NCBI GenBank assembly: GCA_030527205.1
Contig: JAUNBG010000005.1
Coordinates: 1-64,000 of the forward strand
DNA from: Planctomycetia bacterium
Lineage (GTDB): Bacteria; Planctomycetota; Planctomycetia; Pirellulales; Thermoguttaceae
Direction: 5' to 3'
Length of the DNA: 64,000 nt
Shown here: positions 55,896 through 64,000 of the stretch, piece by piece
How the letters are laid out: each line of letters opens with the position of its first letter
Position numbering within the stretch: position 1 is the stretch's first letter
Translations under genes and position numbers: made by a program
Notes under the pieces: model-generated
Seen by the model: the letters and a program-made list of their open reading frames with translations, nothing else
Database searches by the model: none
What the model was told of the DNA's origin: nothing

Positions 55896-56238
55896 GTCAA
55901 ATGAAAAGAAGACTTTTTAAAACTGAAATATAAACTTGTATATTTTGTCGCATTGGGGGCTTGTTTTTTTATATAAAACTTATATTATAATCTTTATATT
56001 GTTCATTAGCGTTTGGTTTTTAGCAATTCAAGAAAATAATTTGCGATCATTATTACGATTAGGCGGAAATCAAGGATTATAGCAATTTTTTTTGAAAAAT
56101 TTTATCAATTTCTTCTTTTCGCCTGTTGCTTCAAACAGATTTTTAAACGATGATGACGATATAATGCTTAGAATCCAATTGATATTTTGGGTTTGTTTCT
56201 ATTGTTTAATTGACAATATAACATTAAAAGGAAAAAAA
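55896..56238. other. Leader of the 36-residue lipoprotein gene
   Basis: AT-rich spacer of 340 bp. A frame open from 56092 runs into the lipoprotein in the same frame, but its amino-acid composition is poor and the ribosome site points to the ATG at 56239. Confidence 0.4.
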
Positions 56239-56349
56239 ATGAGAAAATTCATTGCTCTTTCACTCGTTGCTCTTTGCGTTGGTTGTTTTTCACTTGGTTG
56301 CAAACCAGCTGATAAACCAGCTGCCCCGGCTGCTGACGCTGCGAAATAA
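56239..56349 (+). CDS. 36-residue lipoprotein
   Basis: A very short protein: signal stretch RKFIALSLVALCVGCFSLGC, then an Ala/Pro/Lys tail KPADKPAAPAADAAK. Two cysteines (VGC at about 15 and LGC at about 20) can be lipobox residues; the second fits better. It resembles entericidin-like small lipoproteins in design only. AAAAGG lies upstream, and the gene ends before a strong terminator. The neat unit of ribosome site, lipobox and terminator argues for a real, possibly abundant protein. Confidence 0.72.
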   Translation: MRKFIALSLVALCVGCFSLGCKPADKPAAPAADAAK

Positions 56350-56422
56350 GTTTATTTGAAGATTTCATAATATAAATATTAGTTTTATATTATGGAATCT
56401 TCTCAAACTTTTGATTTTTCTG

Positions 56423-56451
56423 GACACTTCCTGCGAAGTGTCTTTTTTTTT
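56423..56451 (+). terminator. Terminator of the 36-residue lipoprotein gene
   Basis: GACACTTC (56423-56430) pairs perfectly with GAAGTGTC (56435-56442) across CTGC, followed by nine T. Confidence 0.93.
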
Positions 56452-56650
56452 GAAAAAAGATTGATTATAAATCATTGGACTTTTATCAAATAAAAACTTT
56501 ATAATCATAATTGCATGAATATAAGATTTGTTTTGATTTTAATGTTTATGTCGATATAGCCGATCGTTTTGGCTTTCTCGATTTTGAGAATCAATTGATC
56601 GGGGGCTTTTTCAAAAACTTGAGCGTTGAGAACATAAACAGAGCTGATTT

Positions 56651-57301
56651 TCAAAAGATTTCATTAATTAACGCAATTAAAAAAGATTGAAAATTGATTT
56701 CTGTCTGCGTAATATCGATAAGCGAAGTTATTTTGGTCTGAAGGTCATTTTCAATTTGTTTGACGCTGTTATTAATATTGATTCCGATACCAATAATGAC
56801 CGCTTGTTCGTTGGGAGATTCGATAAGAATTCCAGCGATCTTTTTTTCGGCAATATAAATATCGTTTGGCATTTTAATTCGAACTGAATTTGAGAATGGT
56901 TCAATTTGCGATGAGCTCAATGAAAGCGAAGAAACAGAGTTTTTCTCCGCTGTATCAAGAAAACGAATGATTGTTTTTTGAACGGCAACAGCTGTTCGCA
57001 AAGAAAGCATTGAGCTTTCGCGTCTCGACAAATTCAACTGGGACCAAGTTGTCAAAATAGAAATTAAAAGAGCGCCAGACGGACTAAACCAGGAATGATT
57101 GCCTCGTCCGCGTCCCGCTGTTTGTTGATCTGCAATTACAAGAAGAGGGAATAAATCTTTATCATTTCCCTGTTTGATTTTCTGTTGATTTTCCTGAATA
57201 TATTTTTTGGCCCAATCGTTTGTCGATGAAATCGTTTCAAAATGAAACATTTTTTGAAGCGGCGTCTCTTGAAGAATCTGTTTTGCGTTAATTTCAGGCA
57301 T
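56651..57301 (-). CDS. birA: Biotin--acetyl-CoA-carboxylase ligase
   Basis: A 216-residue biotin protein ligase that makes biotinyl-AMP and loads AccB. SSTNDWAKKYI opens the domain, QQTAGRGRGNHSWFSPSGAL is the biotin/ATP loop, and MPNDIYIAEKKIAGILIES carries the conserved PND and catalytic-region Lys. GIGININNS follows. There is no N-terminal DNA-binding helix-turn-helix, so it cannot repress biotin genes. The small C-terminal domain is short or absent. It faces accBC from the other strand. Confidence 0.94.
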   Translation of the reverse strand: MPEINAKQILQETPLQKMFHFETISSTNDWAKKYIQENQQKIKQGNDKDLFPLLVIADQQTAGRGRGNHSWFSPSGALLISILTTWSQLNLSRRESSMLSLRTAVAVQKTIIRFLDTAEKNSVSSLSLSSSQIEPFSNSVRIKMPNDIYIAEKKIAGILIESPNEQAVIIGIGININNSVKQIENDLQTKITSLIDITQTEINFQSFLIALINEIF

Positions 57302-57392
57302 TGAAAAAATTTGTCTGGTTCAATTGAAATTGAAATAAAATTAAAAATAGAAAATCGCAATACTAATTTATTTATTGAAACAAGAATCCTTT

Positions 57393-59846
57393 TTATAAAA
57401 AGATTCCCAATTGAAAAATGATAATCGCTAATAAAAAAGCAAGAATTGTATTATATAAAAATGAAATAAGAACCCAACGCCAGCAACCAGTTGTTCGATA
57501 AATGGCAATGAGAGTTCCGCTGCAAGGGACATAAAGCATAATAAAAACAAGCATTGCAACCGCTTTGGAGAACGTCCAGTTGGGCGATTGTTTTAAATAT
57601 TCCCGAAGCGTCAACAAACTCTCTGAAGGAGAACCGTCTGAAATTTTGAGAGATTTTTGATTGATTTCGTTTTCATAAATCTGATGATCATTGTTGAAAT
57701 TGAGAACAAAGGGATTTTCAACCAACTCGAAAGTCTTATTGACTTCATTTTCTTGAGAAATCAACGAATCAACAGGAATGGTTATTTCGATTTCGGATTT
57801 GTTTTGAGTTTTATTCGAAACAAGATCGTTCCGTTGTTGATCAATCGATTGATTGGATTGGTTTGGGCGATTGGCCTGGTTCGATTGATAAAGCATTGAC
57901 ATTGAGCTAATAATAAGTTCTTTTGAACCCAAACCGCTTAAAAGAGCAACGTTGTCCCGCCAATCAAAACCAGCAAAACGACTGACTGGTTCTAACAAGC
58001 GTCCCATTGCTGCCGCATAGGACGATTCGAGTTGTTGTATTCGTTTGTCTTGATTATTTGATTCAATATTCAAATTGGTAATAGGTTGATGATTGATTTT
58101 GGATTCGGGAATATCAATAAACAAGTTGTCTAATTTTGGATAAGACAATAAAAGCCAAAGAAGAATATTGGCTCCTAAAATAACAGTTCCCGCCTTTTTA
58201 AGAAATTCGCCGCTTTGCCTGGCAGCATTTTCAAAAACGTCGCGAATACGGGGAAATTGATAAGTCGGGAGTTCCAGTAAAAGCGGAAGTTCTTTGCCGC
58301 GAACCAACGTTTTTCCAAGAATCCAAGCCGAAACCAACGAGATTCCCCAGGAAAACAAAACAATAGCCCCCATCATAAGCCCTTTATGCGAAGCAAAGAA
58401 AGCCGCAATAATCATTGTATAAACAGGAACCTTGCCGCCGCAGTTGAGCATTGGAATAACGAGTATCGTCAGAATTCTCTGCCGAAGATTGGAAATGGAA
58501 CGGGTCATTAAAATGGCTGGAACAGCGCAACCGCCTGTTATCCCGCCGCCGAGAACCATCGGAAGAATACTTTGGCCTTGAAGTCCAAAACGTCGCATAA
58601 AACGATCCATAATCATAGCGACGCGAGCAATATAACCGCTCTGTTCCAAAACGGAAAGCATCGAAAACATGACAAAAATAACCGGAACGAATTGAACGAC
58701 GCCTCCAACGCCGGGAAGAATTCCTTCAATCAGCAAATTCCGAAATCCTTGTTGAGTCCCTTGCATACAGGAATCTAAGGCATTTGGAATGATTTGCGAA
58801 AATAAAAGAGCCAAAAATTCAACGGGAGTCAACCATTGAAGCGATAAAGAATTCATCGACAATAAAGGAAACCATTTCCAACCGTCTGCGATTTTGAATG
58901 TCAATTGAAATGTCAAAATCATTATGAGAAAAAGCAAAAACGGTCCAAAAATGGGATGACAAGCAATCGAATCAATTCGATCAGAAAAATGAATCGTTCG
59001 AGGTTTGAGTCTTGAAATGGTTTCCTGCTCGATTTGAGAAGCAAATTGATTTCGACGCTCTAAAATGATTTTTCTCGGCGAACATTTATTTTGATTAATG
59101 AAATGATTAAACTGTTCGTCGCAGAAGTCAAGAATATCGCGCCAGGAATCATCGTGAGTATGATGTTCAACAATGCGGCGAGCTTCTCGATCATTTTCCA
59201 TTAATTTAACTGCGAGCCAACGCGGCGAAAAGTCTTCTGCCAAATGCGGTTTTGTTCGAATGCCCGATTCAATTTTTTGCAAACATTCTTCCATAATCGG
59301 GCCATAATCAATTTTCCAACGAGTTGGAGCATGATCGTTCTGATCGGCAATTTTAAGAATGGCAGATCGAAGTTCGTCAAGACCGTCTTCTTTTGTTGCA
59401 ATAAATGGAATGACAGGAACGGCCAGAAGTTGCTCCAGTTTTGCTTGATCGAATTGAATTCCGCGTCGTTTGGCAATGTCCATCATATTCAGGCAGACGA
59501 CGACAGGAACCTGCATTTCCATAAGTTCGAGAAACAGAAAGAGATGACGTCGAAAATTCGAGGCGTCCATAACGTCAATGACAACTTCCGGGCGATCCAA
59601 AAGAACAAAATTTTTCGAAATTCGTTCTTCTTGCGTCGAGGACGAAAAAGAATAGGATCCCGGAAGATCAACGACTTCAATGCGTCGGTTTCCTTCATGA
59701 TAATGCCCGGATTGAGCGTCCATTGTAATTCCGGGATAATTGCTGATTTCGCTGTGACTTTTTGTCAGAAGACGAAAAACAGTTGATTTTCCGCCATTGG
59801 GTTGCCCAACAATCGCAACCAGAAGTTCGCAATGCGAATGAACCAT
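57393..59846 (-). CDS. feoB: Ferrous iron transporter FeoB
   Basis: An 817-residue FeoB. The cytoplasmic GTPase domain has G1 GQPNGGKST (residues 14-22), G3 DLPGSYS and G4 NMMD. The GTPase drives or gates Fe(II) uptake through the membrane domain, with gate motifs near GGGITGGCAVPAI and VPCSGTLIAIYRT. A Gln/Asn-rich insert of about 110 residues (roughly 640-750) interrupts the membrane region. The ATG at 59846 is chosen since it places the start eight bases after feoA and directly before the G domain; a frame start at 59909 would overlap feoA. Translationally linked to feoA. Confidence 0.95.
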   Translation of the reverse strand: MVHSHCELLVAIVGQPNGGKSTVFRLLTKSHSEISNYPGITMDAQSGHYHEGNRRIEVVDLPGSYSFSSSTQEERISKNFVLLDRPEVVIDVMDASNFRRHLFLFLELMEMQVPVVVCLNMMDIAKRRGIQFDQAKLEQLLAVPVIPFIATKEDGLDELRSAILKIADQNDHAPTRWKIDYGPIMEECLQKIESGIRTKPHLAEDFSPRWLAVKLMENDREARRIVEHHTHDDSWRDILDFCDEQFNHFINQNKCSPRKIILERRNQFASQIEQETISRLKPRTIHFSDRIDSIACHPIFGPFLLFLIMILTFQLTFKIADGWKWFPLLSMNSLSLQWLTPVEFLALLFSQIIPNALDSCMQGTQQGFRNLLIEGILPGVGGVVQFVPVIFVMFSMLSVLEQSGYIARVAMIMDRFMRRFGLQGQSILPMVLGGGITGGCAVPAILMTRSISNLRQRILTILVIPMLNCGGKVPVYTMIIAAFFASHKGLMMGAIVLFSWGISLVSAWILGKTLVRGKELPLLLELPTYQFPRIRDVFENAARQSGEFLKKAGTVILGANILLWLLLSYPKLDNLFIDIPESKINHQPITNLNIESNNQDKRIQQLESSYAAAMGRLLEPVSRFAGFDWRDNVALLSGLGSKELIISSMSMLYQSNQANRPNQSNQSIDQQRNDLVSNKTQNKSEIEITIPVDSLISQENEVNKTFELVENPFVLNFNNDHQIYENEINQKSLKISDGSPSESLLTLREYLKQSPNWTFSKAVAMLVFIMLYVPCSGTLIAIYRTTGCWRWVLISFLYNTILAFLLAIIIFQLGIFL

Positions 59847-59853
59847 TAGAATC

Positions 59854-60222
59854 TCATTCTGTTTCAGTTTTCTTTTGAATTGAGGATAAAACGGTTGAAT
59901 CTCTTTCAACCTGAATAAGGTTGGCTAATTCCTGACCAAGGACAATACGGGAATCTTCAACGCTCAACAAAACCGGTTTGTGAGATCGACCCGTTTGAAG
60001 AATTTCGATTCTTGTTCCGATAAATAATCCCATTCCCATTAATTGTCCAATCATTTCGATTCCTGTATGAATTGAGACAATGGTTGCTTTTTCTCCAACC
60101 GAGAGATTGGTTAACAGCAATCGCGAATTCAATTTATTTTCTTTGGTTTTGGATATATTCGAAAACAAAGATTTTGTTCTCCTTTTATCGTTTAATAATA
60201 ATGAACGCGTTTGATTTTCCAA
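59854..60222 (-). CDS. feoA: Ferrous iron transport protein FeoA
   Basis: A 122-residue FeoA, an SH3-like cytoplasmic partner of FeoB. The core is LTNLSVGEKATIVSIHTG followed by LMGMGLFIGTRIEILQTG and a final SVEDSRIVLGQELANLIQVE strand set, the usual about 75-residue fold. The N-terminal extension of about 35 residues is Lys/Asn/Ser-rich and unrelated. It leads the feoAB operon. Confidence 0.93.
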   Translation of the reverse strand: MENQTRSLLLNDKRRTKSLFSNISKTKENKLNSRLLLTNLSVGEKATIVSIHTGIEMIGQLMGMGLFIGTRIEILQTGRSHKPVLLSVEDSRIVLGQELANLIQVERDSTVLSSIQKKTETE

Positions 60223-60551
60223 AAACTATTCTGTTGGAAAACGGTTGATATCGAAGCCGTTTTGGTTGATTGATTTCGTATTTTGCAAAATCAGTTCGTC
60301 GTCAGTGATTCGCAGAGAAAAATCCGGGACTCAAAACGATTGAGTTCAACGTTTGACTGTTTTTAAGATCGGTTAATGATTTTAGCATAATCGACAATAT
60401 CAAGCAAATAATTGGAAAATGACAAGAATAAACGGCAAAATTCTTTATCGTTTATTGGTTAATGAATCAAATGTCCAAGGACCTGACAGATATTATTTTA
60501 TTCGTTTTATATAAATATTCAACCGATCAGGAACGGCAAAGGATCTTTTGT
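60223..60551. other. Intergenic region upstream of feoAB
   Basis: About 330 bp between the start of feoA and the end of the radical SAM gene. It should hold the feo promoter, but no clear Fur-box-like palindrome was recognised by eye. Confidence 0.4.
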
Positions 60552-61607
60552 TTATGAAAAAATTTCCCAAAGGGCAAGGCGAATCAAAGTTGAAATTTTT
60601 CGAATTTGTAAAACGCTTGCGGGTTCAAAGCCGCAATGAGTCATACAATTTTCGCAGCGTTGGTCTTTTTTGTATCCAATATTATCCCAATCGGTTTTTT
60701 CAATATAATCTCGATAAGTCGAAAAATGCTGATTGCCGATCAAATAACAAGGAGAACGCCATCCGCAGGGATTGCGAGTTGGGTTTGCCCAGGCGGCGCA
60801 ATCGAGAGAAAGTTTGCCGCATAAGAAGTCAAGAAAAACAGGCGTTGCCGTTAAACGAAAATGTTTCATATGAATACGAATCTGTTGAAAAAAATCGATG
60901 ATTTCATTTCGGGTCAGAAAATTGTCTTGTTGGTCGGATTGATCCTTGAACGTTGTTTGATGTTCAGAATAAACCGTTGGAAATTCAAAAGCGGGCGAAA
61001 TCATCATTCCGTCAATTGGGATTTCATGAAGCATTTTTGCCATTTCAATCAAAGAGTCAATCGTTGTTGAGCGATAAACAGTTGTATTTGTATAGAGAAG
61101 GAAACCTGCTTTTTTGGCCATTTTGATTCCGTTGAGAGCGAGATCAAAAACGCCGGATTGATTCGTTATTTTATCATGAATTTCAGCCGGGCCGTCAAGA
61201 TGAATATTTAAAAAGAGTCGTTTTTTGAGATATCGATTTTGAATCTGTTCCAATTTGGGCAATGCGTTTTCAAGCAGCGTCCCGTTTGTACAGAGATAAA
61301 TATGTTTGTCTCGTTTCAATATTTCCTGAATCAACAAAGGCAAATCCTGATACAGAAGCGGTTCGCCGCCGCATAGGCTGACGATTGGAGCTCCGCATTC
61401 GTCAACGGAATGCAAACAATCATCAAGCGTCATTTCCTGATGAATCGTTTTTTGATATTCTCGAACCCGACCGCAACCGCAACATTTTAAATTGCAACGA
61501 TGAAGCGGTTCGAGCATCAAAACCATTGGAAACTTTTTGTTCTTTTCCCATTTTTTTCGAATAATATAACGGCTCATTGCCCAAGTTAAGGAAAATGGAA
61601 ATCGCAT
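60552..61607 (-). CDS. Radical SAM protein, HpnH-like
   Basis: A 351-residue radical S-adenosylmethionine enzyme. The 4Fe-4S ligands are C38, C42 and C45 in HRCNLKCCGC, preceded by VLMLEP as in HpnH, the adenosyl-hopene synthase. GGEPLLYQDL and CTNGTLL are standard radical SAM motifs. The C-terminus has PCGWRSPCYL and CENCMTHCGFEPASVL, matching the HpnH tail that binds further iron-sulfur or shapes the active site. The ATG at 61607 is preferred over TTG at 61622. No squalene-hopene cyclase is in the window, so the substrate is inferred from family only. Confidence 0.8.
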   Translation of the reverse strand: MRFPFSLTWAMSRYIIRKKWEKNKKFPMVLMLEPLHRCNLKCCGCGRVREYQKTIHQEMTLDDCLHSVDECGAPIVSLCGGEPLLYQDLPLLIQEILKRDKHIYLCTNGTLLENALPKLEQIQNRYLKKRLFLNIHLDGPAEIHDKITNQSGVFDLALNGIKMAKKAGFLLYTNTTVYRSTTIDSLIEMAKMLHEIPIDGMMISPAFEFPTVYSEHQTTFKDQSDQQDNFLTRNEIIDFFQQIRIHMKHFRLTATPVFLDFLCGKLSLDCAAWANPTRNPCGWRSPCYLIGNQHFSTYRDYIEKTDWDNIGYKKDQRCENCMTHCGFEPASVLQIRKISTLIRLALWEIFS

Positions 61608-61876
61608 AAAACAAACTTTCAAGAAAGTTGGATTCTTTTTAAAAGAATCCCAAAAAGGTCAAACTAAAAATATTTTGGGCTTTCTGAAAAGAAAATGGCA
61701 AAATATTTTTCAATTATAAAGGAAGGAACAGAATATTTTCAAGGGGACAAAGGGATATATTGAAGCCGAATATCGGATGGGGCAACAGTCAAATCGAGCC
61801 AGAAAATGTTTCTGATAACGTTCCTGAACGTTGCCGCGGTTGCGATTCGATAGATCAAGTTTTTTTAAACATCAAA

Positions 61877-64000
61877 TTAACAGTTTTGGGAAAGCGTTTC
61901 AATTAATTGAGGCAAAAGCGAAAAACGAGTCAAACGAACAGCAGCCGCTCCGCCGCCTGGATAAGTTTCAATAAATTCTTTTTCTCGAACAATTTGAAAT
62001 CGTTCATAATAGGCTTGACGAAGAAAGTTTCGGACTTCTTCGGATGAAACCTTTTCTGTATCAATATGAACCTGAAAATAATCGCCCTGGCCGGCTGCGT
62101 TGACTCGAACAGCAACGGCATTTTCGCCGAATGCTCTTTTCAACATTGCTTCCGCTAAATCAATGAGAGCCAAACCTCGAAAGAAATTAGTTCCTTTTAA
62201 ACGATGAAATTCGATATTATCCGTTTTGAGAAGCGATTCGTCGTCTAATCCGCAACAGAAATCAAAAGGACGAGCTTCCATATTTTTTAACCAAAGATTG
62301 AGGCGGTTCTCTTTTTTCGTATTCTTTTCCCAGGAAAGCTCGCGCATGAGATCATTTTTGGACGGCAGTTTTTGAGGATCAATTTCAAAGCAACAATCGC
62401 CTCGCTGCGAAAGCGTTATCATTTCAATCCAGGAATCGGGATGATTCATTAAATAAAAATTTTTGGCAACTTCCGCATACAAATAAGCGATCATACTCCG
62501 TAATGGAACGCCTATTATATTTTTCAATTCGGGACTTCGAAAAATCGGTTCTCGCCAACCTTGAAAAAGAGACGCAAAAGTCGACTGCGATCGTTGAACC
62601 GCTTCGGCTTCGGAACAACCAAAACAACGTTTGAGCTCGGATTGATAAAAAGAAAAGTTCGATATAATCTGCTTTTGAAGTTCTGTTTTAGCTATCCATA
62701 AAGGCAATTTTAAAAGATAATTTTTGATTTTCTGTTGATTCTCAAAATTTAAAACGCCGTTATTCAAAAGATCATTTTGAATTTCTTGAAAAAGATCAAG
62801 GTCAAGCGGAATTTGTAAAAGGATTGCGGCAATTTCAGCAGCTTTTCCAGTCATTTTTCGAAATTCCGTTGTCGTTAGAATCGCAGGCGAGTTTGAGCGA
62901 ATATTGTCCGAATAAAATCCGCCTGACCAACGAAAAGCGACGCTGTCCCGCTCAGCAGAATAAGGGAAAATGACTTGATATCGATGGGAAGGAATCGGAT
63001 ATGTTCCTAAAATCGCATAATTGTCGCGCGAATTTGACGACAAAAGGGTTCCTTTGCCAACTTGACCCTTTTGAACCGTTGCCTGATCTAATGAACCAGC
63101 GCGAACCCCTGTTCCGTATTCCGCTTGACAGGCCAAATGAATCAACTGATCATTCGTTAATCCGAATCCGAAAAGAGCGTTTAACCCATTTTTCATTGCT
63201 ATAGTAACAGCGCTGGATGACGAAAATCCCCCTTGCGGAATTGATCCGGAACTCATAATTCTAAGTCCGAGAAATCGATTTTTCCCAAGTTTTTGCTGAA
63301 TTTTGTCCCCTGCGGAACCTTCGCGGCAGGTTCGTAATGACGCAATAACATTTCCAATTAACGAAAAAGGACGACGCATATTATTGCTGACCCAGAGCGA
63401 TTCAGGGGGAAGCGGAATTGATTTTTGACGCCGCATTTCAAGTTCATGGTCGCTAAAATATCCGAGAGAAAGAAGAAGGGTTTCGCTCATTTTGGCGCCA
63501 AATTCTTCATAGGAATACCAATCACGGATTTTTTCATCGGGATACATGATTTCGTTATCCGATTCAATCGAATCGACGGACTCTCGAAATTGCGGATCAA
63601 TAGGAAAAAGATGAACTCGATGATCATCGGTTTCTTGAATCAAAACGACAATTTGTTCCGATCCCTTTTCGTCTTTCGCTCCAATGGGCGTTTGCCAGGC
63701 AGGTCCCAAAAAACGTCCCATATCTGGATGCATAAAGGCAATTCGCAAACGACCGCCTGAAATGCCAATCGAAAAAGGTTGATCGAAATTGAAATTTTGC
63801 TTTTCTATTTGAGCTGTTTGCCAAAGCTCGCGAAGTTGTCGACAAATGGACGCCGTTTGACCGATCGGTCGATTGGATCGGATGACTCTTGCCGCTTCAA
63901 GAATTTCTTTTTCCGTTTGATTATATTGATCAAAAACCGATTTGAGTTCTTCAAGATTTTCTGCTCGCGTTACATCGGCGCAGAGAATCGAATATTCCTG
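61877..64000 (-). CDS. GHMP-family sugar kinase, N-terminus beyond the window
   Basis: Incomplete at its 5' end: the frame is open from the window edge (64000) without a stop, giving at least 707 residues. GSIPQGGFSSSSAVTIA followed by MKNGL is the GHMP phosphate-binding loop, and CQAEYGTGVRAGSLDQATV the conserved Asp region. ISGGRLRIAFMHPDMGRFLG matches the N-terminal substrate part. A C-terminal GHMP domain ends in GQGDYFQVHIDTE...GGGAAAVRL. Members phosphorylate sugars or sugar alcohols; the substrate is unknown. The TTG at 63748 is internal and not the start. Confidence 0.75.
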   Translation of the reverse strand, partial: QEYSILCADVTRAENLEELKSVFDQYNQTEKEILEAARVIRSNRPIGQTASICRQLRELWQTAQIEKQNFNFDQPFSIGISGGRLRIAFMHPDMGRFLGPAWQTPIGAKDEKGSEQIVVLIQETDDHRVHLFPIDPQFRESVDSIESDNEIMYPDEKIRDWYSYEEFGAKMSETLLLSLGYFSDHELEMRRQKSIPLPPESLWVSNNMRRPFSLIGNVIASLRTCREGSAGDKIQQKLGKNRFLGLRIMSSGSIPQGGFSSSSAVTIAMKNGLNALFGFGLTNDQLIHLACQAEYGTGVRAGSLDQATVQKGQVGKGTLLSSNSRDNYAILGTYPIPSHRYQVIFPYSAERDSVAFRWSGGFYSDNIRSNSPAILTTTEFRKMTGKAAEIAAILLQIPLDLDLFQEIQNDLLNNGVLNFENQQKIKNYLLKLPLWIAKTELQKQIISNFSFYQSELKRCFGCSEAEAVQRSQSTFASLFQGWREPIFRSPELKNIIGVPLRSMIAYLYAEVAKNFYLMNHPDSWIEMITLSQRGDCCFEIDPQKLPSKNDLMRELSWEKNTKKENRLNLWLKNMEARPFDFCCGLDDESLLKTDNIEFHRLKGTNFFRGLALIDLAEAMLKRAFGENAVAVRVNAAGQGDYFQVHIDTEKVSSEEVRNFLRQAYYERFQIVREKEFIETYPGGGAAAVRLTRFSLLPQLIETLSQNC

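Noticed and set aside
63850..63900. Suspected frameshift near the start of the GHMP kinase gene
   Set aside because: Rechecking the reverse complement base by base showed one continuous frame to the window edge.
1..64000. Insertion sequences, prophage, toxin-antitoxin or defence systems
   Set aside because: No transposase, integrase, phage structural, nuclease or toxin gene was recognised on either strand.

Overview
The window is AT-rich bacterial chromosome and most likely comes from a planctomycete. The best marker is the 3,673-residue surface protein at 19971-30992. About 45 residues in, it carries the DPLEERQLLSL signature of the planctomycete extracellular N-terminal motif. The cell is clearly diderm: lpxC (lipid A), kdsA (Kdo), an OmpH/Skp-like periplasmic chaperone, a DcaP-like porin and several lipoproteins are present. 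Desulfoferrodoxin, FeoA/FeoB and the lack of any visible aerobic respiratory gene point to an anaerobic or microaerophilic life. No phage, transposase, CRISPR or conjugation gene was found.

Layout. 1-5500: tRNA-Ala, an OleC-like adenylate-forming enzyme, a secreted esterase, cutA and a TPR protein, all on the minus strand. 5500-19300 (plus strand): a GT-C glycosyltransferase, desulfoferrodoxin, a cyclase-family metal hydrolase, a BASS transporter, a GH38-like protein, kdsA, pyrK and an exported TPR protein. 19971-30992: the giant surface protein with an embedded trypsin-like protease. 31.4-42.8 kb: a Nudix-like protein, priA with a Gfo/Idh/MocA oxidoreductase, skp-like and lpxC, a SpoU-type rRNA methylase, a short SecA and a lipoprotein. 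43.7-50.8 kb: csrA, a Ser/Thr kinase, a small lipoprotein, tRNA-Val, a porin and a nucleoside-type MFS transporter cut by an in-frame stop codon. 51.2-57.3 kb: rpmE-prfA-prmC, accB-accC, a 36-residue lipoprotein and birA. 57.4-64 kb: feoB/feoA, an HpnH-like radical SAM enzyme and a GHMP kinase that runs off the window.

The most unusual content is not the genes but two families of dispersed, hairpin-forming repeats of about 110 bp. Family A has six copies, all in the same orientation, with terminal inverted repeats of roughly 13 bp. Family B has about seven copies in both orientations and ends in a hairpin. Twice a B copy lies about 30 bp upstream of an A copy. One B copy lies inside the reading frame of the glycosyltransferase gene and is translated. 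Many conserved enzymes here also carry polar low-complexity insertions. Two intergenic regions share a 46-nt block that may be the start of a small RNA.
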